Shown here: positions 28,955 to 38,529 of the stretch, piece after piece
Numbering within the stretch: position 1 is the stretch's first letter
Layout of the letters: each line of letters starts with the position of its first letter
NCBI RefSeq assembly: GCF_008579165.1
Contig: NZ_BKCN01000001.1
Strand: one strand, 5' to 3'
Length of the DNA stretch: 64,000 nucleotides
Source: Iodidimonas nitroreducens
GTDB taxonomy: Bacteria; Pseudomonadota; Alphaproteobacteria; Sphingomonadales; Rhodothalassiaceae
Notes under the pieces: model-generated
Told to the model about the DNA's origin: nothing
What the model saw: the letters and a program-made list of their open reading frames with translations, nothing else
Databases searched by the model: none
Made by a program: the position numbers and the translations under genes

Positions 28955-30955
28955 TTATTCTGCCGGCAGGGCCTGGGGGCCGGGCCGGGTGGTGATGGCG
29001 GCCCGCTTGGGAGCCCCCACCCGCAAACGCCGATCCGAAAGAGAGAGGCCGCCGCCTATAACCATCAGACCCACCCCCATCCAGATCCATGAAATCAGGG
29101 GCTTCCAATAAAGCCGGGCCGACCAGCCGCCCTTGCCATCGGGATCGCCCACCACGGCATAAAGATCGCCCATGATCAGGGGATAGATCGCGGCTTCCGT
29201 GGTTTCCATCGGTGGGGCGCTATAGGCGCGCTGTTCGGGATAAAGCTCGGCCACATGATGGCTGCCTTTCATCACCGTGAAATGCCCGCGAACGGCGGTA
29301 TAGTTCGGCCCGCCCACAGGCTCAACGCCCTGAAAAATCATGGTATAATCGGCCACTTCGGTGGCATCGCCGGGATGGAGCAGCACCAGCTTTTCGGTCA
29401 TCCAGCTTTCGGATGCGGTGATCCCCAATACCAGCACAGCCATCCCCATATGCGCCGACCACATGCCCCAAATACCGCGCGGCACACGGCGCAAACGCCC
29501 CAAAGCCGCCATGGGCGCAAAGGGCCGTTGGGTGATTTTGGCCTTGTGCCCCATATCGGTGAGGATCGATCCCAAAAGCCAGAAAGCCAGCGCAAAGCCC
29601 AAAAAGGCCATCACCGGCCCCGGTCCCCAGATGAGATAGGCGCCCCCCGCCCCCAAAAAAGCGGCAAGGCCCGCCAGCCGCAGCATCCCCAAAGCCCGGC
29701 CGATGTCCCCGCGTTTCCAAGCCAGCAAGGGGCCAAAGCCCAAGGCGATGAGCAGCAAAACCATCAAAGGCACGAAGCTGATTTCAAAAAAGGGCGGCCC
29801 CACCGTGACCTTCGCCCCGCTCACCGCATCGAGAAAAAGGGGATAAAGCGTTCCCACCAGAACAATGGCGGCAGAAATGCTCAGGAGAACATTATTGGCA
29901 ACCAAAGCCCCTTCGCGGCTCAGGGGGGCGAAAAGTCCCCCCGCTTCCAGCGATCCGGCGCGAAAAGCATAAAGGGCCAAGGAGCCACCAATGGCCAGCG
30001 CGAGCAGGATCAGGATAAACAGCCCCCGTTCGGGATCAACGGCAAAAGCATGCACCGATGTCAGCACCCCGGATCGCACCAGAAACGTGCCCAGAAGGCT
30101 CATGGAAAAGCCAAGAATGGCGAGCAGCAGGGTCCAGCGCTTCAAGGCATCGCGTTTTTCCATTACAATGGTGGAATGCAGAAGGGCCGTAGCGATGAGC
30201 CAGGGGATGAAGCTGGCATTTTCCACCGGATCCCAAAACCACCAGCCGCCCCAGCCCAATTCATAATAAGCCCACCATGAGCCAAGGGCGATGCCCGCTG
30301 TAAGCGCCATCCAGGCAAGCAAAACCCAAGGCCGCACCCAGCGCGCCCATAAAGGCCCCAATCGGCCCTCGATCAAGGCGGCAACAGCAAAGGAAAAAGC
30401 CACCGAAAGCCCCACATAGCCCAGATAGAGCAAGGGCGGATGAAAAGCGAGGCCGGGATCTTGCAACAGGGGATTGAGGCCGCGCCCCTCGATAGCCGCC
30501 GGGATCACCCGCTCGAACGGATTGGAGGTGATGAGCATGAACAGCAGAAAAGCGCTGGTGATCAGCGCTTGAATGGCCAGCACCCGGGCCCGGAAGCTGA
30601 GCGGCAGGGCCCGCCCGAACAGGCCAACCAATGATCCGAACAGGCTGAGGATCAAAACCCACAAAACCAGCGAGCCTTCATGATTGCCCCACACGCCCGA
30701 AATTTTATAGAGCAACGGCTTTAAGCTGTGGGAATTGGCCACCACATTCAAAACGGAAAAATCGGATACCAGATATGCCTGCATCAAAGCGGCAAAGGCG
30801 ATCAGGATGAACAGGAACTGCCCCACCATCAAAGGCACGGCAAGGCTCATCAGCCGCTGATCATTGCGGCTCGCCCCATAGAGGGGGGCAATCGCCGCGA
30901 GGCTGGCCATCAGCAGAGCAAGGATCAGCGAAAAATGGCCGATTTCGGGGATCAT
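28955..30955 (-). CDS. ccmF: Heme lyase subunit CcmF
   Basis: This 666-residue polytopic membrane protein is the core of the holocytochrome c synthase. It accepts heme from CcmE and attaches it to apocytochrome. The WWD heme-handling domain (GWGGWWFWDPVENASF) lies near 235-250. Conserved His residues occur in the flanking segments, and many TM helices extend to about residue 645 (ISWIWMGVGLMVIGGGLSL). The start ATG overlaps the ccmE stop (ATGA). Confidence 0.97.
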   Translation of the reverse strand: MIPEIGHFSLILALLMASLAAIAPLYGASRNDQRLMSLAVPLMVGQFLFILIAFAALMQAYLVSDFSVLNVVANSHSLKPLLYKISGVWGNHEGSLVLWVLILSLFGSLVGLFGRALPLSFRARVLAIQALITSAFLLFMLITSNPFERVIPAAIEGRGLNPLLQDPGLAFHPPLLYLGYVGLSVAFSFAVAALIEGRLGPLWARWVRPWVLLAWMALTAGIALGSWWAYYELGWGGWWFWDPVENASFIPWLIATALLHSTIVMEKRDALKRWTLLLAILGFSMSLLGTFLVRSGVLTSVHAFAVDPERGLFILILLALAIGGSLALYAFRAGSLEAGGLFAPLSREGALVANNVLLSISAAIVLVGTLYPLFLDAVSGAKVTVGPPFFEISFVPLMVLLLIALGFGPLLAWKRGDIGRALGMLRLAGLAAFLGAGGAYLIWGPGPVMAFLGFALAFWLLGSILTDMGHKAKITQRPFAPMAALGRLRRVPRGIWGMWSAHMGMAVLVLGITASESWMTEKLVLLHPGDATEVADYTMIFQGVEPVGGPNYTAVRGHFTVMKGSHHVAELYPEQRAYSAPPMETTEAAIYPLIMGDLYAVVGDPDGKGGWSARLYWKPLISWIWMGVGLMVIGGGLSLSDRRLRVGAPKRAAITTRPGPQALPAE

Positions 30956-31457
30956 GCGCCCTCCTCATCGCTATAGGATACGCCCATGGGATGGCCGCGC
31001 TCCTGCAGGCCTTCATAGACCTCTTTGGGCATATAGTTTTCATCATGCTTGGCCAGCACCTGATCGGCGATGAACCAGCCTGATCATCCAGTCGGCCATC
31101 GGCGATGATGCCTTGTCCTTCGCGAAAGAGATCGGGCAAAATGCCGCTATAGATCACCGGCAGGGTCGTGGTTCCATCCGTCACCATGAAGGTTACGCTG
31201 GTGCCGTCATCGCGCTTTTTGAGCGAACCGCTTTCCACCAGCCCGCCCAAACGAAAGGCCTGGCCCGCCGTTAGATTCTGTTCGATCACATCGCTGGGCA
31301 GGCGGAAATAAAGGAGGGCATCATCCATCGCCCGCAGAATTAGAAAGGCTGCCAAAGCCAGAACTGTCAGGCACAGGATCACCAGCCAGAATCGCCGGCG
31401 CTTTCTGTTCCAGGCTTTGTGCCCACCTAAAGAGCGATGCGGGGCGTTCGTACTCAT
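30952..31457 (-). CDS. ccmE: Heme chaperone CcmE (one-base frameshift)
   Basis: CcmE binds heme covalently in the periplasm and delivers it to CcmF. Two frames give about 168 residues: an N-terminal TM (RFWLVILCLTVLALAAFLIL), an OB-fold beta barrel (GQAFRLGGLVESGSL, VTDGTTTLPVIYSG, FREGQGIIADGRLDD), and then in the other frame GWFIADQVLAKHDENYMPKEV. The latter carries the heme-binding H-x-x-x-Y motif. Adding one base to the CC at 31079-31080 (GG on the coding strand) restores the join. The gene lies between ccmD and ccmF with 4-base overlaps on both sides, so it is surely intact in the organism. Confidence 0.92.
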
Positions 31458-31660
31458 GAGGGTGTTTCCAGACGATCTTTTTCGGCATGATCGCTCCGGC
31501 GGCGGCTGCGCGCGGCTTTCAGCATTTCGGCCCGCAGGCCATTGATTTTCTGTTCGCGCCAGCTCAGCCATGCCAAAGCGATCAGCACCAGAAAAACAAG
31601 ACCATAAGCAGCCCAGATATAGCCGCCATAGCCGCCCATATGAAAAAATTCATGGCCCAT
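31454..31660 (-). CDS. ccmD: Heme exporter protein CcmD
   Basis: This 68-residue single-pass protein stabilises the CcmABC-CcmE complex and helps release holo-CcmE. The FFHMGGYGGYIWAAYGLVFL start with its TM helix and the basic EQKINGLRAEMLKAARSRRR tail are typical. It sits between ccmC and ccmE and overlaps the latter by 4 bases. Confidence 0.92.
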   Translation of the reverse strand: MGHEFFHMGGYGGYIWAAYGLVFLVLIALAWLSWREQKINGLRAEMLKAARSRRRSDHAEKDRLETPS

Positions 31661-31662
31661 GG

Positions 31663-32457
31663 CTAGAGGGCCTCCTCTGTCCGGGTGGCCAGATTCTGTT
31701 CATGGTGCTGGTCATGGCGCTGTTCATGGTTCTGTTTTGGGCTTGGCATGGCCCCCAAAGCCTGCAACTTCAGCGCGGCCAATCCCGCTTTCATCCGCCA
31801 CAGGAAAATCACGACGAAATAGGTCTGAAAGGCGGCCAGCATCAGATAAAGCGGCGGCCGCATCGAGGGATCGATGCGCGGCCCATCGGCCCGAAACAGG
31901 CTGGCGGGCTGATGCAGGGTGGTCCACCAATCAACGGAAAATTTGATGATCGGCAGATTGATCACCCCTACCAGCGCTAGAATGGCGGCAGCGCGGGCGG
32001 CTTTGCTGCGATCATCGAAAGCGCCCCAGATCGCCAGATAGCCCAGATAGAGGAAAAACAGCACGAGAACCGAGGTCAGCCGGGCATCCCACACCCACCA
32101 AGCCCCCCACATCGGCTTGCCCCACAAAGACCCGGTGGCCAAAGCCAACCCGGTGAAAGCCAGCCCGATGGGGGCCACGGCTTTGCCCGCCACATCGGCC
32201 AAAGGATGCCGCCAGACAAGGGTGGAAAAACCGGCAGCAGCCATCACCAGATAACAGAACATGGCCATATAGGCGCTGGGCACATGCACATACATGATCC
32301 GAACGCTCGACCCCTGCTGATAATCGGCGGGGGATAAGATCAGCGCCCAATAAAGCCCGGTAGCAAAAAGCCCAAAACACAAAAGCATGGCCACGGGCAG
32401 AATTCTATCTGCCAGACGAACAAAACGCGCGGGATTTGCGAACCAATGCATGAACAA
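31663..32457 (-). CDS. ccmC: Heme exporter/handling protein CcmC
   Basis: This 264-residue protein has six predicted TM helices. It transfers heme to CcmE in the periplasm. The WWD motif (GKPMWGAWWVWDARLTS) lies near 130-147, and flanking His residues (HVPSAYM, WWTTLHQPAS) are the expected axial ligands. The C-terminal tail after about 230 is hydrophilic and variable. It is separated from ccmB by a 70-base gap. Confidence 0.96.
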   Translation of the reverse strand: MFMHWFANPARFVRLADRILPVAMLLCFGLFATGLYWALILSPADYQQGSSVRIMYVHVPSAYMAMFCYLVMAAAGFSTLVWRHPLADVAGKAVAPIGLAFTGLALATGSLWGKPMWGAWWVWDARLTSVLVLFFLYLGYLAIWGAFDDRSKAARAAAILALVGVINLPIIKFSVDWWTTLHQPASLFRADGPRIDPSMRPPLYLMLAAFQTYFVVIFLWRMKAGLAALKLQALGAMPSPKQNHEQRHDQHHEQNLATRTEEAL

Positions 32458-32527
32458 GATTTAACCCTTCATCCCATGACAGGCAAGCCAATGCGCAATC
32501 CATCAGCCACCCTGCGGCATGATGGCG

Positions 32528-33208
32528 CTATTCCATGGCCAGCCGCAAGGCTCCGGCCGTGGCCAGCGGCCCCAAAACTGCAAACATTAGGCTGAGCCCG
32601 CCAAGAAAATTGAGATTGGCCGAAACCGATGCCAGCCCATCCACCGCATCCACCGCCCCTACGCCAAAGATCAATGTGGGGATATAAAGGGGTAAAACCA
32701 GCAGGGCGATCAGCGCTCCCCCCCGGCGGACTGCAACCGTCAGCCCGGCGGCCACCGCCCCCAAAAGGCTGAGCGCCGGGGTGCCGATCAGCAGCGCCAG
32801 AAATAAAGTGGGAAGGGCTTGGGCTTCGAGATGCAGCATCAGGCCAAACAACGGTGACAAAATCACCAGCGGCAGCAGCATCGCCAGCCAATGGGCCAAA
32901 GCCTTTGCCAGCACCACAAGGGGCAGGGGCAAAGGCCCCAGAGCCAGGGCATCGAGGGTGCCATCCTCATAATCGGCCTGAAACAGGCGATCGAGTGACA
33001 GCAAAGCCGAGAGCAGCGCCGCAATCCATAAAACGCCCCCGGCAATCCGCGCCAGAATCGCAGAATCAGGGCCAACCCCAAAAGGAAACAGGCTGATCGC
33101 CACGGCATAAAAAGCGATCACCAGCCCGGCGGCACCGCCCTGCTTGTAGCTCAGCCCGATATCGCGCATCATCAAAATGAAAAAAGCCCGCAGCATCGGC
33201 CTATCCAT
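32528..33208 (-). CDS. ccmB: ABC-2-type heme exporter permease CcmB
   Basis: This 226-residue integral membrane protein pairs with the ATPase CcmA. Together they use ATP to release holo-CcmE from CcmC. It has six hydrophobic helices and the family sequence YEDGTLDALALGPLPLP. Start 33208 (MDRPMLRAFFILMMRDI) overlaps the ccmA stop by 8 bases; the longer ORF from 33292 is not supported. Confidence 0.95.
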   Translation of the reverse strand: MDRPMLRAFFILMMRDIGLSYKQGGAAGLVIAFYAVAISLFPFGVGPDSAILARIAGGVLWIAALLSALLSLDRLFQADYEDGTLDALALGPLPLPLVVLAKALAHWLAMLLPLVILSPLFGLMLHLEAQALPTLFLALLIGTPALSLLGAVAAGLTVAVRRGGALIALLVLPLYIPTLIFGVGAVDAVDGLASVSANLNFLGGLSLMFAVLGPLATAGALRLAME

Positions 33209-33931
33209 CCTCGAACAGGGGGCTTTGGAATGCAGGCGCGTCAAAGGCGGGGGCATAGCCATCGAGATCAAGGCGCGGACCGGGCAGATCAAGGCTTTGA
33301 TGGGTGGCGAGGACCGCCAGCCCCCCCTGTGCCAGATGATCGCCCAAAAGGTCGATCAGCCGCGCCTGATGATCGCGATCAAGGGCGGTGGTGGGTTCAT
33401 CGAGCAGCCAAAGCGGCCGGGGCGCCAGTAAAAGCCGCGCCAGCGACACCCGCTTGCGCTGCCCCGATGACAAGGCATGAAGGGGGATGGCCAGCAGATC
33501 CTCAAGGCCCAGCCGGTTTATGGCCGCTTCCATCAGGCTTTTTGATCATGGCCGCCATCGCCTAAAAAACGTGACCAGAATTGCAGATTTTCATAAACGC
33601 TCAGGGCTTCTTTCAAGGCAAGGCTGAAGCCTGCAAACATCACCTGTTCGCGCAATAGCGCCGGTGTGCGGGACAGGGCTTCCCCATTCCAGCGGATTTC
33701 ACCGGAAAAAGGCGGCGACAAGCCCGCGAGCAGGCGCAAAAGGCTGGTTTTCCCACTGCCATTGGGGCCATAGAGGCACAAAGCCTCGCCGGGCTCGAGT
33801 GTAAAATTCAGCCCGTGAAAAACCAGCTGATCGCCCCGGCGGCAGGCCAGATCATGGCCGGCCAAAACCGCATGGGGAAAAGGCTGTGTGGCATGGGGAG
33901 CGGCCCCGTTGGCGGGCTTTGGCATTGTCAT
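33201..33931 (-). CDS. ccmA: ABC transporter ATP-binding protein CcmA (one-base frameshift)
   Basis: CcmA is the ATPase of the CcmAB complex. The first frame has Walker A (LYGPNGSGKTSLLRLLAGL) and the Q-loop region. The second has the signature (LSSGQRKRVSLARLLL), Walker B (LWLLDEPTTALD) and the H-loop (LATHQ). The frames join if the A-run (TTTTT at 33539-33543 on the plus strand) gains one base, giving HDQKSLMEAAINRLGL. Restored length is about 243 residues, including a roughly 25-residue N-terminal extension from start 33931. It is the first gene of the ccm run; a copy of the intergenic repeat lies just upstream. Confidence 0.92.
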
Positions 33932-33984
33932 GAAACCAGCATAAGCGATGGATCGATCCGCGCCTAGTGACTTGTCCGCGCCGC

Positions 33985-34075
33985 CACCAAACTTCGTCAC
34001 CCCGGCCCCCGAGCCGGGGTCCATCTGGTGAAGGGCTCGTGCATGCAAAAGAGTGGGTCCCGGGTCAAAGCCTTG
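33985..34075 (+). repeat. GC-rich intergenic repeat, copy 2
   Basis: The palindromic arm CACCCCGGCCCCCGAGCCGGGG is followed by the core TCCATCTGGTGAAGGGCT and a second arm (GTGGGTCCCGGGTCAAAG). It shares the core with copies near 19893 and 53492 and has the arms in mirrored order. It lies between the histidine kinase gene and ccmA. Confidence 0.78.
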
Positions 34076-34098
34076 GACAATGCGGGAGAGGAGCCAAA

Positions 34099-35514
34099 TC
34101 AGGCCGGAGAGGGGATTTCGATCACGAACACCGTGCCCTCATCGCTCGTGCGTTCAAGGCTGACCTTGCCGCCATTGGCCTCCACCAGTTCCGCGACGAT
34201 GGCCAGACCCAATCCGGTTCCCCGGGCATTGGCCGATCCCTTGAAGGGGATAAACAGATTTTCTAACGCTTTTTTCGGCAGGCCCGGGCCGCTATCGGCC
34301 ACCCGCACAAAATCACAATTATTTTTGCGCATGGCGGTGACGAGAATTTCGCCGCCTGTAGATTCCATAGCATTGGCGGCATTCCGCGCCAAATTCATTA
34401 AAACGCGAAAGAAATGATCCTGATCGGCATGAAGCTGAAAATCCTGCGGCACCAGATTTCTGAACTGAAGGGCGGATTCCGATCCTGTTGATTGTGCTTT
34501 TTGATCAAGGCCCAAAGTGGTCTGGACTTCTTCCACCAGCCGATGCAGGGGAAATGTTCGCTTATCAGGCGGGGGTTCATCCGCCCGGCCATATTTCAAG
34601 GTGCGTTCACATAAGCCGATGGCCCGATCAATGGCGGAAATCATCCTTTGCGACATATCCCGCACTTTGGGATCATCAAACATCAGCAAGCGATCAGAGG
34701 ATAATTGCGCGGTGGCCAGAATATTGCGCAGATCATGATTGACCTTGCTCACCGCGGCCCCCACCGCCGCCAGCCTTTTCCGCTGATTGAGGGCAAAGCG
34801 CAATTCTTCCTGCATCCGGGCCAGTTCGCGTTCCGCCACACCCAATTCATCACTGCGCGACGAGGGGATCAAAGCCCGTTCGGGATCATCGGGGCGCTGG
34901 CGAAACAAGACCATAGAGCGGGTGAGACGCCGCAAAGGCCGCACCATCAGCAAATGCAGGGAGAGAAAAACCAGCCCCGCCGTGAAAAAAGAAATGATCA
35001 CCGACAAAACCATCACATTGCGGGAATAAAGCGCCATGGCGCTGAACAGGGCCCGCTCTTCCATGATGATAGAGATTTCATCCCCCAATCGGGGCAAGGG
35101 CGTATCGGTGATGAGGATTGTACCCTCGCCGCCGCGCAAAAGCGTTGCAAACGCATCGAGCACATAATCGAAGGCCGCCGCATGGCGCATGTCATAGCGC
35201 CCCGCGATCCGTTCGGGCGCATCGCCATCCAGCATCAAATGGCGACGATCATCCAATTGCAGGGAAATCGCCTTGATCCCCGCCGTCCGCAATAAGGATG
35301 TTTCAAGCTCTTTGCTGATGGCATTGCCCGGGGCTTCCACCAGCGAAAGCGCAGCAATCTGGGCGGCGGCAAAGCGTTCTTCAAGAAAGCTGCGTCTGAA
35401 CTGGGCGATAGAGGGCACATAAACAAACACCTCCACCACCATCACGAAGCTGATGGTCAATAACAGCAGCCGCGAGGACAGGCTGCTGCGCAATGACTCG
35501 ACCCCATGTTCCAT
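34099..35514 (-). CDS. Membrane sensor histidine kinase
   Basis: This 471-residue kinase has TM1 (LLLLTISFVMVVEVFVYVP), a periplasmic domain of about 130 residues, and TM2 near 178-200 (VLSVIISFFTAGLVFLSLHL). A HAMP-like segment (VRPLRRLTRSMVLFRQRP), an H-box with VSKVNHDLRNILATA, and a catalytic ATPase domain (NLARNAANAMESTGG, RVADSGPGLP, GTGLGLAIVAELVE) follow. The signal is unknown. It follows the MerA-like gene by 12 bases and is probably co-transcribed with it and the TVP38-type gene. No response regulator is adjacent. Confidence 0.9.
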   Translation of the reverse strand: MEHGVESLRSSLSSRLLLLTISFVMVVEVFVYVPSIAQFRRSFLEERFAAAQIAALSLVEAPGNAISKELETSLLRTAGIKAISLQLDDRRHLMLDGDAPERIAGRYDMRHAAAFDYVLDAFATLLRGGEGTILITDTPLPRLGDEISIIMEERALFSAMALYSRNVMVLSVIISFFTAGLVFLSLHLLMVRPLRRLTRSMVLFRQRPDDPERALIPSSRSDELGVAERELARMQEELRFALNQRKRLAAVGAAVSKVNHDLRNILATAQLSSDRLLMFDDPKVRDMSQRMISAIDRAIGLCERTLKYGRADEPPPDKRTFPLHRLVEEVQTTLGLDQKAQSTGSESALQFRNLVPQDFQLHADQDHFFRVLMNLARNAANAMESTGGEILVTAMRKNNCDFVRVADSGPGLPKKALENLFIPFKGSANARGTGLGLAIVAELVEANGGKVSLERTSDEGTVFVIEIPSPA

Positions 35515-35526
35515 TCCGGCTGCCGT

Positions 35527-36957
35527 CTACCCCAATTTCTGGATGAATCTGACGATCTTCTTCATTCTATCGCTGAACAATCTATCCGTAAAATAGGCGC
35601 CTGCCACTCTTTTATTGATTTCACCCAAAGTGGGATAGGGGGCAATCATGCCCGCAACCGCCGAAACCTTCAATTTCTGCGAAATCGCCAGGGCCCAGAT
35701 CTGGATCAATTCCCCGGCCGCCACCCCCACCATGCTGGCGCCTATGGGCCTGCCATCCTTCACCATCAGCTTCACCCGCCCTGCGGTGATGCCCTCGGTC
35801 CGCGCCCGATCATTATCCTTATAATCGGCGGTCAAAATCTGCACGGCATCGCCATGGCGTTCCCGCGCTTCAGCCTCGGTCAGCCCCACTTGCGCCAATT
35901 CAGGATCGGTGTAGGTGACCCAGGGCACCGCCGTATAATCGGCTTTGGATGGCAGGCGAAACAAGGCATTGCGGATCACGATCCCGGCCTCATAGCCCGC
36001 CACATGGGTGAATTGCAAACCGCCCCGCACATCGCCAATGGCAAAGATGCGCTTGTTCGAGGTGCGCAGGCGGGCATCGGTGGGAATCCCTTTTTCACTA
36101 TGCTCCACACCGGCGGCCGCCAGATCAAGCCCGCCCACATTCGGCGCCCGGCCCGCCGCGATCAGCAAATGGCTGCCTCGGATCGTGAGATCCTGACCAT
36201 CTTTTTGCGCTTTGATCTCCACGCCGCCATCTGCGGCCCGCACCTGTTTGATATCGATATCCGAACGGATATCGATCCCTTCGGCGCTGAGCTGATCAAG
36301 GGCGACCGCCGCCAGGTCCGGGTCATCCTTGGGCAGGGGTTTGAACCGTTCCAGAACCGTGACATCCGAGCCGAGACGCCGGAAAGCCTGAGCCATTTCC
36401 AGCCCGATCGGGCCTGCGCCGATGATCAGCAGATGATCGGGCCGGGTTTCGAGATCAAAGATCGTTTCGTTTGTGTAATAATGGATTTGATCAAGGCCAT
36501 CAATCGGGGGCACCCGGGCCGAAGAACCGGTGGCGATGATGATTCGTTTGGCGCGGATGGTTTTGCCATCGGCCATGACCTCGCGCGGGCCGGTAAAACG
36601 GGCCGCGCCCTTGATCACGGTAACGCCCAGCTTTTCAAAGCGCTCCACCGAATCATGCGGGGCGATGGAGGCAATCACCTGATGCACATGATCATGGGCT
36701 TTTTTGAAATCCACCGAAAAGCCATCGATCTGTGCCCCCATCTGCCCGGGATGAGACAGATGGCGCGCGGCCTTGGCCGCAGCAAGCAGGGATTTGGATG
36801 GGATGCAGCCATAATTCAGACAATCGCCGCCCATCCTGCCTTTTTCGATCAGCACCACCCGGGCGCCCATCTGCACCGCGCCCGCCGCCACCGACAGGCC
36901 GCCGGAACCGGCTCCAATCACTAAAAGATCGGTTGTGATCACATCAGACATAGACAT
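35527..36957 (-). CDS. FAD-dependent pyridine nucleotide-disulfide oxidoreductase (MerA/Lpd-like)
   Basis: This 476-residue class I flavoprotein has an FAD-binding start (LLVIGAGSGGLSVAAGA), the redox-active CxxxxC (GGDCLNYGCIPSKSLL), an NAD(P)-binding motif (LLIIGAGPIGLEMAQAF), a second FAD segment (RIFAIGDV) and a C-terminal dimerisation domain. It lacks the N-terminal metal-binding domain and C-terminal CC pair of true mercuric reductase. It matches the group found beside TVP38/TMEM64 proteins. The usual HxxxxE active-site end appears altered here (MIAPYPTLGEINKR), which argues against a lipoamide dehydrogenase role. Confidence 0.9.
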   Translation of the reverse strand: MSMSDVITTDLLVIGAGSGGLSVAAGAVQMGARVVLIEKGRMGGDCLNYGCIPSKSLLAAAKAARHLSHPGQMGAQIDGFSVDFKKAHDHVHQVIASIAPHDSVERFEKLGVTVIKGAARFTGPREVMADGKTIRAKRIIIATGSSARVPPIDGLDQIHYYTNETIFDLETRPDHLLIIGAGPIGLEMAQAFRRLGSDVTVLERFKPLPKDDPDLAAVALDQLSAEGIDIRSDIDIKQVRAADGGVEIKAQKDGQDLTIRGSHLLIAAGRAPNVGGLDLAAAGVEHSEKGIPTDARLRTSNKRIFAIGDVRGGLQFTHVAGYEAGIVIRNALFRLPSKADYTAVPWVTYTDPELAQVGLTEAEARERHGDAVQILTADYKDNDRARTEGITAGRVKLMVKDGRPIGASMVGVAAGELIQIWALAISQKLKVSAVAGMIAPYPTLGEINKRVAGAYFTDRLFSDRMKKIVRFIQKLG

Positions 36958-37007
36958 TCCTTATCCGCCATCATGCGGCGTTTGCCATCAACAGGATCGA
37001 TGGCATT

Positions 37008-37771
37008 TTATGAATTTGAAGGCTTATCGATGGGCCGACCGCGCAGCTTGCGCACCACCACCGGGATCAGAGATAACAGTGCCAATCCGGCCAATGGGCC
37101 GATCACATGGGGCTGAAACAGCAATTCGGTGGCATCCACCTTGCCCCCAAACGAACGGTTTCCGCCGCCCCCTTGCCAACCCAGACGAAAACGAACGTGC
37201 CGGGGATGATCCCAAGGGCCGTGGCCATCACATAATTTCTGAGCCGCATGCCCAGCAAAGCCGGGGCTATATTGAGTACCCAGAAAGGAAACACCGGGAC
37301 GAGGCGCAGGGCCAGAAGATAATTGAATTCGTCTTTTTGAAAGCCGCGCTCGAACTTACCAAGCCAGGGACGGACCTTCACCCGCAAAGGATCGCCTAGG
37401 GATGTGCGCACCACGCTGAAAATCAGCGTTGCCCCAAGAGTGGCCCCTAAAAGCACCCCCAGCAAACCAAGCCACAAGCCGAAAATAACCCCCGAGGCGA
37501 TGGTAACGACCGACATTGCAGGCAGGGAAACCGCTGTACCCAATGCATAAAAGGCTACCAGCGCCAGCAGAGCCAGCACCGTGTTCCGGGCTACGAACGT
37601 CTGCAAAAGCTCAAGATTTTCCCGCAGAGCCGTGAAAGACAGATAATCCCCCACGCCCGAGACATAAACGACTCCAATCAACAGAACGAAGATGGCCAGC
37701 GGAAGAAGCCGCTTCATGGAAAACCCCTTGCGATCTTCAGCTTTTGGGGGTGATCGGTCTTCGTTCGTCAT
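37008..37771 (-). CDS. TVP38/TMEM64 (DedA-like) membrane protein (C-terminal frameshift)
   Basis: This is a polytopic membrane protein of about 254 residues of the VTT/SNARE-associated family. It contains TM helices at about 20-40 and later, the core LPAMSVVTIASGVIFGLWLG, and the conserved F-x-x-(R)-L-P-type segment (LLALRLVPVFPFWVLNIAPALL). The frame breaks at the CCCCC at 37144-37148. One more base changes the ending to VRLGGKVDATELLFQPHV, then a final TM and basic tail ending at 37008. It precedes the MerA-like flavoprotein, a pairing common in Proteobacteria. Function is unproven; a link to lipid scrambling or metal/selenite handling is only suggested for relatives. Confidence 0.85.
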
Positions 37772-38020
37772 TATTCTTCCTTTTCCACTCAAGATTGGCT
37801 TTCACACAAGGCCGGGTCGTTTTTACGACGCTTTCCGCTTGATCTCCAGCCAAAGATCATCTTTCCTCTTTGTCGCTACACATAATAAGGAAGTGTGTCT
37901 TGCGCATTCCAGTCTGCACACAAGGCTGTGATAGGCCAATGAAGAGACGTGATCACCTCAAAGGATTGCATATCGCTTCCCATTAAGGCCTTGGGCTTGG
38001 GTTTTGGAGCGGGAATGTTG

Positions 38021-38050
38021 TTGACAAGACCCGAAAGGGAAAGCTAAGAA
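38021..38050 (+). promoter_or_regulatory. Probable sigma-70-type promoter of rpmH
   Basis: TTGACA at 38021-38026 and TAAGAA at 38045-38050 are 18 bases apart and about 125 bases before the rpmH start. It is the best promoter match in the 404-base gap between the TVP38-type gene and rpmH. The rest of that gap shows no other structure I can name; no DnaA boxes were seen. Confidence 0.5.
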
Positions 38051-38175
38051 GCGCCCCTTGAGTTTTGCGCTGCAAGAATGCTTTGCGCATGCCTTTTTGG
38101 CCAGATAACGCTCGTTTGGCCAGATGATGCTTGGGTGCATTTTTCAGCTATCAGTGATTGACGGAGTACGAAGAC

Positions 38176-38310
38176 GTGAAAAGGACATATCAGCCCAGTA
38201 ATCTCGTGCGGAAGCGCCGTCATGGTTTCCGTTCGCGTATGGCCACCGTGGGCGGCCGCAATGTGATCCGCGCCCGTCGGTCCAAAGGCCGCAAGCGCCT
38301 TTCTGCCTGA
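38176..38310 (+). CDS. rpmH: Large ribosomal subunit protein bL34
   Basis: This 44-residue basic protein of the 50S subunit reads MKRTYQPSNLVRKRRHGFRS followed by RMATVGGRNVI and ends in GRKRLSA, a textbook bL34. It begins with GTG. The gene is shorter than a 60-residue cutoff and so is easily missed. It is followed by a tandem repeat, a terminator and rnpA. Confidence 0.97.
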   Translation: MKRTYQPSNLVRKRRHGFRSRMATVGGRNVIRARRSKGRKRLSA

Positions 38311-38315
38311 AACGA

Positions 38316-38370
38316 CAAGCCTAGGATTTCAAGCCTGGGATTTCAAGCCTGGGATTTCAAGCCTGGGATT
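38316..38370 (+). repeat. 14-bp tandem repeat, about four units
   Basis: The unit CAAGCCTGGGATTT is repeated in direct array at 38316, 38330, 38344 and 38358. The first unit has A for G at one position and the last lacks its final T. It starts 5 bases after the rpmH stop. Confidence 0.9.
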
Positions 38371-38466
38371 GCTGGCCAAAGATTGGCTGCTGAACTGGCA
38401 TGATCGGGCTTTATCATGCAGGATTGATGGTGGCCCGGAACTGGTGGCGATCATGATCGATAAAAG

Positions 38467-38498
38467 ACCGATCGCTTGTCTTTGCGGTCGGTTTTTTT
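38467..38498 (+). terminator. Rho-independent terminator between rpmH and rnpA
   Basis: A 9-bp stem (ACCGATCGC / GCGGTCGGT, one G-U pair) with an 8-base loop is followed by seven T. It ends the rpmH transcript at least partly before rnpA, which starts about 30 bases later. Confidence 0.85.
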
Positions 38499-38529
38499 AT
38501 TGGCAGCAAATGATCAGGGCAAGGATGAC

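Noticed and set aside
33533..33545. Programmed -1 frameshift in ccmA at the A-run
   Set aside because: Only five A, no good slippery heptamer or downstream hairpin identified, and ten similar breaks elsewhere point to sequencing error.
37793..38020. Replication origin upstream of rpmH
   Set aside because: Although rpmH-rnpA lies near oriC in some bacteria, I see no cluster of DnaA boxes, dnaA gene or suitable AT-rich unwinding region here.
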